From the NCBI RefSeq assembly GCF_004570525.1, contig NZ_SPPZ01000007.1:1-36863 (forward strand): DNA of 36,863 bases, given 5' to 3'. Below are positions 34,468 to 36,863 of this stretch, piece by piece. Source of the DNA: Streptococcus sp. WM07 (GTDB lineage: Bacteria; Bacillota; Bacilli; Lactobacillales; Streptococcaceae). A model generated the notes under the pieces. That model was not told where the DNA came from, made no database searches, and saw only the letters and a list, made by a program, of their open reading frames with translations. Positions within the stretch are counted from its first letter, which is position 1. Each line of letters begins with the position of its first letter. Both the position numbers and the translations under genes were made by a program.

Positions 34468-34473
34468 ATTATA
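34468..34473 (-). promoter_or_regulatory. glxK -10 box
   Basis: A perfect TATAAT on the minus strand lies 24 bases upstream of the glxK ATG. The hexamer 17 bases further upstream (ATCCTT) is a poor -35, so this promoter may need an activator or be weak. Confidence 0.55.
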
Positions 34474-34495
34474 CGCTTTTTTAAATAGATAAGGA

Positions 34496-34512
34496 TTAGG
34501 TTCAATACCTAA
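34496..34512. promoter_or_regulatory. Dyad upstream of glxK -10 box (possible operator)
   Basis: TTAGGT-TCAAT-ACCTAA is a perfect 6-bp inverted repeat with a 5-base spacer that covers the upstream side of the expected glxK -35 position. It looks like an operator for a dimeric regulator, but no regulator gene is in the window. Confidence 0.45.
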
Positions 34513-34663
34513 GAAGCAAATTTCCTTCTCACTTCTTCTTTGATTTCATTTCCTAATATAAAAGTAGGGTTGAGATGAGGTTTTAACCCGTTGTCAAATA
34601 AATAATTATCTTAAATTTAAAAGCCAAATAGGCAGCAGACACTAGAATAAACTAGAGCATCAT

Positions 34664-34716
34664 AAAAAAAACAGAAGCTAGGCCGAATATCATCATAAAG
34701 GTTGTACCTAGCTTCT
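34664..34716 (-). terminator. Terminator of the dhaKLM operon
   Basis: On the minus strand AGAAGCTAGG (34716-34707) pairs with CCTAGCTTCT (34682-34673), a perfect 10-bp stem with a 24-base loop, followed by G and eight Ts (34671-34664). It starts 6 bases after the dhaM stop and is a strong intrinsic terminator. Confidence 0.9.
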
Positions 34717-34722
34717 TTTAAA

Positions 34723-35097
34723 TTATTTTCGAATATTCAAATCTTCTAATTGTTCTAGGATTTCTTCCTCGCTAGCACCTACTTGTAAAAGAGCAGCCGC
34801 TGTGTAAGTCCCTTCAACAACTGGAACTGACTGAATCTGCACATCTTTGCTGGTCATTTCTGCCGCAAGTTCTAAGTTCATCCGAGCAGACCCCAAGTCA
34901 TAGAATGCTAAGAGTCTTTGGGCTGGGTTTTGCTCAATTGCTTCGAAAACAGTTTCAAAGCTGGTTCCAATTTCTCCGTCAAGGGTCCCGCCAACATAGG
35001 TGAAGGGGATATCCGAAGTGACTTGAGAAATCAGTTCAGCCAAACCATTCGCAAGTTTACTTGAATGTGAAACCAGTAGAATTCCTAAGTTGGCCAT
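34723..35097 (-). CDS. dhaM: Dihydroxyacetone kinase phosphotransfer subunit DhaM (EIIA-like)
   Basis: Receives phosphate from the PTS (HPr) and passes it to ADP bound on DhaL. The 124-residue protein contains only the EIIA-type domain, as in Firmicutes, with the phosphorylated His10 in LLVSHSSKLANG, then YVGGTLDGEIGTSFE and FYDLGSARMN. Its ATG overlaps the dhaL stop (TAATG), with GGAGGT upstream. Confidence 0.95.
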   Translation of the reverse strand: MANLGILLVSHSSKLANGLAELISQVTSDIPFTYVGGTLDGEIGTSFETVFEAIEQNPAQRLLAFYDLGSARMNLELAAEMTSKDVQIQSVPVVEGTYTAAALLQVGASEEEILEQLEDLNIRK

Positions 35098-35672
35098 TAA
35101 AGCACCTCCGCCTCAAGCATCGCTTCAAATAACAAACCTGATGAATAGGAACCTGGATCCACATGGCCCACAGATCGCTCCCCAACATACGAAGCCCGTC
35201 CTTTTTTAGCCTGTAAATCTTTAGTTGCTGCTACATAGTCTGTGATTTTTTGAGCTGTTAAAGTGTTCTCTTGTAGGTCTATTAAGACTGGAATCCAAAC
35301 ATCAAGCATGGTCTTATCCCCTAGCTGAGCCTGACCTCTTTTTTGGATATTAGCCAAAGCAGCTTCTAACGCTCCTCCGAGATCATCACTATCAATTTTC
35401 TGACTTAATCCTAGAAAGGCAGATCCATAGAGAGGTCCTGAAGCTCCTCCAACTTTTGACAACAGTTGCATTGCAACCATCTTAAAGAGAGCACCCGCTG
35501 ATTCAAAGTCCTGCGTTTCCAATTCATCAACTACTGACTGCATACCTCTAGACATATTTCCTCCGTGATCTCCATCCCCAATAGGGGTATCTAAATCACT
35601 GAGTAAGGCTTGTTTGTCTTGTATTTTTTCATTAAACAAGAGCATCCATTTTTTTGCATCTGCCGTCTGCAT
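35097..35672 (-). CDS. dhaL: Dihydroxyacetone kinase ADP-binding subunit DhaL
   Basis: Holds ADP/ATP as a coenzyme and phosphorylates DhaK-bound dihydroxyacetone. The start is ATG 35672 (MQTADAKKWMLLFNEKI) with GGAGGAGA upstream; an ATG 7 codons earlier overlaps dhaK and is less likely. The 191-residue protein has the nucleotide/magnesium motif LDTPIGDGDHGGNMSRGM, KVGGASGPLYGSAFLG and GRASYVGERSVGHVDPGSYS. Confidence 0.95.
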   Translation of the reverse strand: MQTADAKKWMLLFNEKIQDKQALLSDLDTPIGDGDHGGNMSRGMQSVVDELETQDFESAGALFKMVAMQLLSKVGGASGPLYGSAFLGLSQKIDSDDLGGALEAALANIQKRGQAQLGDKTMLDVWIPVLIDLQENTLTAQKITDYVAATKDLQAKKGRASYVGERSVGHVDPGSYSSGLLFEAMLEAEVL

Positions 35673-35682
35673 AGTCTCCTCC

Positions 35683-36672
35683 TTACCAAGCAATCGTTTC
35701 TACTGGACTCATTAAAGCCTCTAGTTCTTCTTCCTGCTCTATACGCATAAGGGTCAACGATAGACCCGCCATGTCCAAGGAAGTCATATAATTTCCTAGT
35801 TTACGGAAGGATACACGGACTCCTTTAGCTTCCAAAAGTTTCATAACATCCTGAGCAAAAATATACTGTTCCATTAAAGGAGTGGATCCTAAACCATTAA
35901 TCAACAAGGCAAATTCTTGACCTACTTCTGCTTGGAAGTCTTCCAACAACTTATCGACCAATTCTTGAGCCAGATTCGCTGATGGTTTCAACCGCTCCTT
36001 ACGATAACCAGGTTCTCCATGAATCCCGACCCCGTATTCAAACTCATCATCCTCTAATACAAACCCTGGCTTGCCAACTTCCGGTAGAGTCGCTCCCGAT
36101 AAAGCTAGACCAATGGTTTTGATCTGAGGAACAATACGATCCGCTAACTCTTTAATAGCTGTCAAACTCTGGCCTTGACGAGCTGCATGGCCCAAAATCT
36201 TGTGAACCAAAATTGTCCCTGCTACACCCCTGCGCCCTTGCGTGTACAAACTATTTTCGACAGCGATATCATCATCCACTACCACACTGGCAACCTGAAT
36301 TCCCTCCAGCTCTGCTAACTCCTGAGCTATTTCGAAATTCATAATATCTCCAGAATAGTTTTTAATAACCATAAAGACCCCAGCTCCTTCATCAGCAGCT
36401 TTGATAGCTTCTAAAATTTGGTCTGGAGTTGGCGATGTAAAGACAGCACCACAAACCGCAGCTGATAACATTCCTTGACCAACAAAACCAGCATGCGAAG
36501 GCTCATGACCAGATCCGCCTCCCGAAATTAGACCAACACATCCTGTTTTTTCCGAGTTTCTCACTAAAACTTGAAAATCCTCATGTCGATGTAAAATCTC
36601 TGGATGGATTGCTACCAAGCCTTGAATCATCTCTTCTACTACTGCCCGTGGGTCATTGATAATTTTTTTCAT
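35683..36672 (-). CDS. dhaK: Dihydroxyacetone kinase substrate-binding subunit DhaK
   Basis: Binds dihydroxyacetone covalently. The 329-residue protein has SGGGSGHEPSHAGFVG (50-65), FMVIKNYSGDIMNFE and the hemiaminal histidine His218 in YGVGIHGEPGYRKER, at the same number as in E. coli DhaK. AAAGGAGG lies 10 bases upstream of the ATG, a rather long spacing. It heads dhaKLM and begins only 57 bases after an IS transposase stop. Confidence 0.95.
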   Translation of the reverse strand: MKKIINDPRAVVEEMIQGLVAIHPEILHRHEDFQVLVRNSEKTGCVGLISGGGSGHEPSHAGFVGQGMLSAAVCGAVFTSPTPDQILEAIKAADEGAGVFMVIKNYSGDIMNFEIAQELAELEGIQVASVVVDDDIAVENSLYTQGRRGVAGTILVHKILGHAARQGQSLTAIKELADRIVPQIKTIGLALSGATLPEVGKPGFVLEDDEFEYGVGIHGEPGYRKERLKPSANLAQELVDKLLEDFQAEVGQEFALLINGLGSTPLMEQYIFAQDVMKLLEAKGVRVSFRKLGNYMTSLDMAGLSLTLMRIEQEEELEALMSPVETIAW

Positions 36673-36703
36673 CAGCTATCAGCCTCCTTTACTTTCTTCA
36701 TTT

Positions 36704-36709
36704 ATTATA
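36704..36709 (-). promoter_or_regulatory. Possible dhaK -10 box
   Basis: A perfect TATAAT on the minus strand lies 31 bases upstream of the dhaK ATG. The hexamer 17 bases further upstream is TAAACG, not a good -35. The same spot reads AAACGTTTA, partly like a catabolite-responsive element (about 10 of 14 consensus positions by eye). The promoter lies against the end of the neighbouring insertion sequence. Confidence 0.4.
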
Positions 36710-36729
36710 ATAAACTTCCTGCGAAACGT

Positions 36730-36863
36730 TTATAGCCTTTCAAAATTGATAATACCAGCAATCAAGTTCATTCTTAAACCAAATCGTTTCTTACGATTGC
36801 GGTAAGTTGTTGAAAAGATGTTAAACACTTTGAACTTTGCAAAAATATTCTCAACCTTAATTC
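36730..36863 (-). CDS. IS5/IS1381-like transposase, C-terminal end (cut by window edge)
   Basis: On the minus strand a frame open from the window edge gives 43 residues, including VENIFAKFKVFNIFSTTYRN and RFGLRMNLIAGIINFE, then a TAA at 36732-36730. This is the C-terminal end typical of IS5-family transposases of the IS1381 group found in streptococci. It reads in the same direction as dhaK. The terminal inverted repeat probably lies between 36700 and 36730 but I cannot delimit it. Whether the element is complete depends on sequence to the right. Confidence 0.75.
   Translation of the reverse strand, partial: IKVENIFAKFKVFNIFSTTYRNRKKRFGLRMNLIAGIINFERL

Noticed and set aside
34561-34586. GGGTT...AACCC inverted repeat between glxK and dhaM
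   Set aside because: The 5-bp arms with a 12-base AT-rich loop and no T-run are too weak to call a terminator or operator.
1-36863. CRISPR arrays, tRNA or rRNA genes
   Set aside because: No regularly spaced repeats and no tRNA or rRNA signatures were noticed in the non-coding stretches, which are few and short.

Overview
The window comes from a low-GC Firmicute, most likely a Streptococcus. The protein sequences, the insertion-sequence types and the gene order fit the streptococci that carry a large cobalamin island, such as the S. sanguinis type; I cannot fix the species from sequence alone. Nearly the whole window is one minus-strand run of 38 tightly packed genes (cbiA at 33098 down to cobT at 435, about 32.7 kb). 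Junctions are mostly ATGA or TAATG overlaps, or gaps under 15 bases. It encodes de novo anaerobic (early cobalt insertion) adenosylcobalamin synthesis from glutamyl-tRNA.

Layout in transcription order, right to left: (1) at the right edge, the C-terminal end of an IS5/IS1381-like transposase (36863-36730); (2) dhaK-dhaL-dhaM, a PTS-dependent dihydroxyacetone kinase, with a strong terminator; (3) glxK, a glycerate kinase with its own promoter, a dyad and a terminator; (4) the cob promoter and a roughly 90-nt leader with a terminator hairpin directly before the cbiA ribosome-binding site; (5) corrin ring genes cbiA, B, C, D, E, T, F, G, H, J, cobA-hemD fusion, cbiK, cbiL; (6) the cobalt ECF transporter cbiM, N, Q, O; (7) cbiP, a PduO-type adenosyltransferase and a precorrin-2 dehydrogenase; (8) hemA, C, D, B, L, which supply uroporphyrinogen III; (9) cobU, cobS, cobC; (10) a second metal importer, nikA-E, and a flavin-reductase-like gene; (11) cobD, pduX, cobT; (12) at the left edge, a convergent IS630-family transposase fragment.

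How it works together: HemA/L/B/C/D make uroporphyrinogen III. The CobA domain and the dehydrogenase make sirohydrochlorin. CbiK inserts cobalt supplied by CbiMNQO and perhaps NikABCDE. CbiL, H, F, G, D, J, E, T and C build cobyrinate. CbiA and CbiP amidate, PduO adenosylates, PduX and CobD make the aminopropanol phosphate arm, and CbiB attaches it. CobU, CobS, CobT and CobC assemble the nucleotide loop. No lower-ligand synthesis gene and no recognised corrin reductase are present; the flavin-reductase-like protein is a candidate for the latter.

Most interesting points: a CbiC made of two fused methylmutase domains that have each lost the opposite half of the conserved catalytic motifs; a cbiA leader whose two A1/G4 hexaloop hairpins plus terminator resemble targets of ANTAR antiterminators such as EutV, with no B12 riboswitch; and a second, diverged HemD domain fused to CobA.
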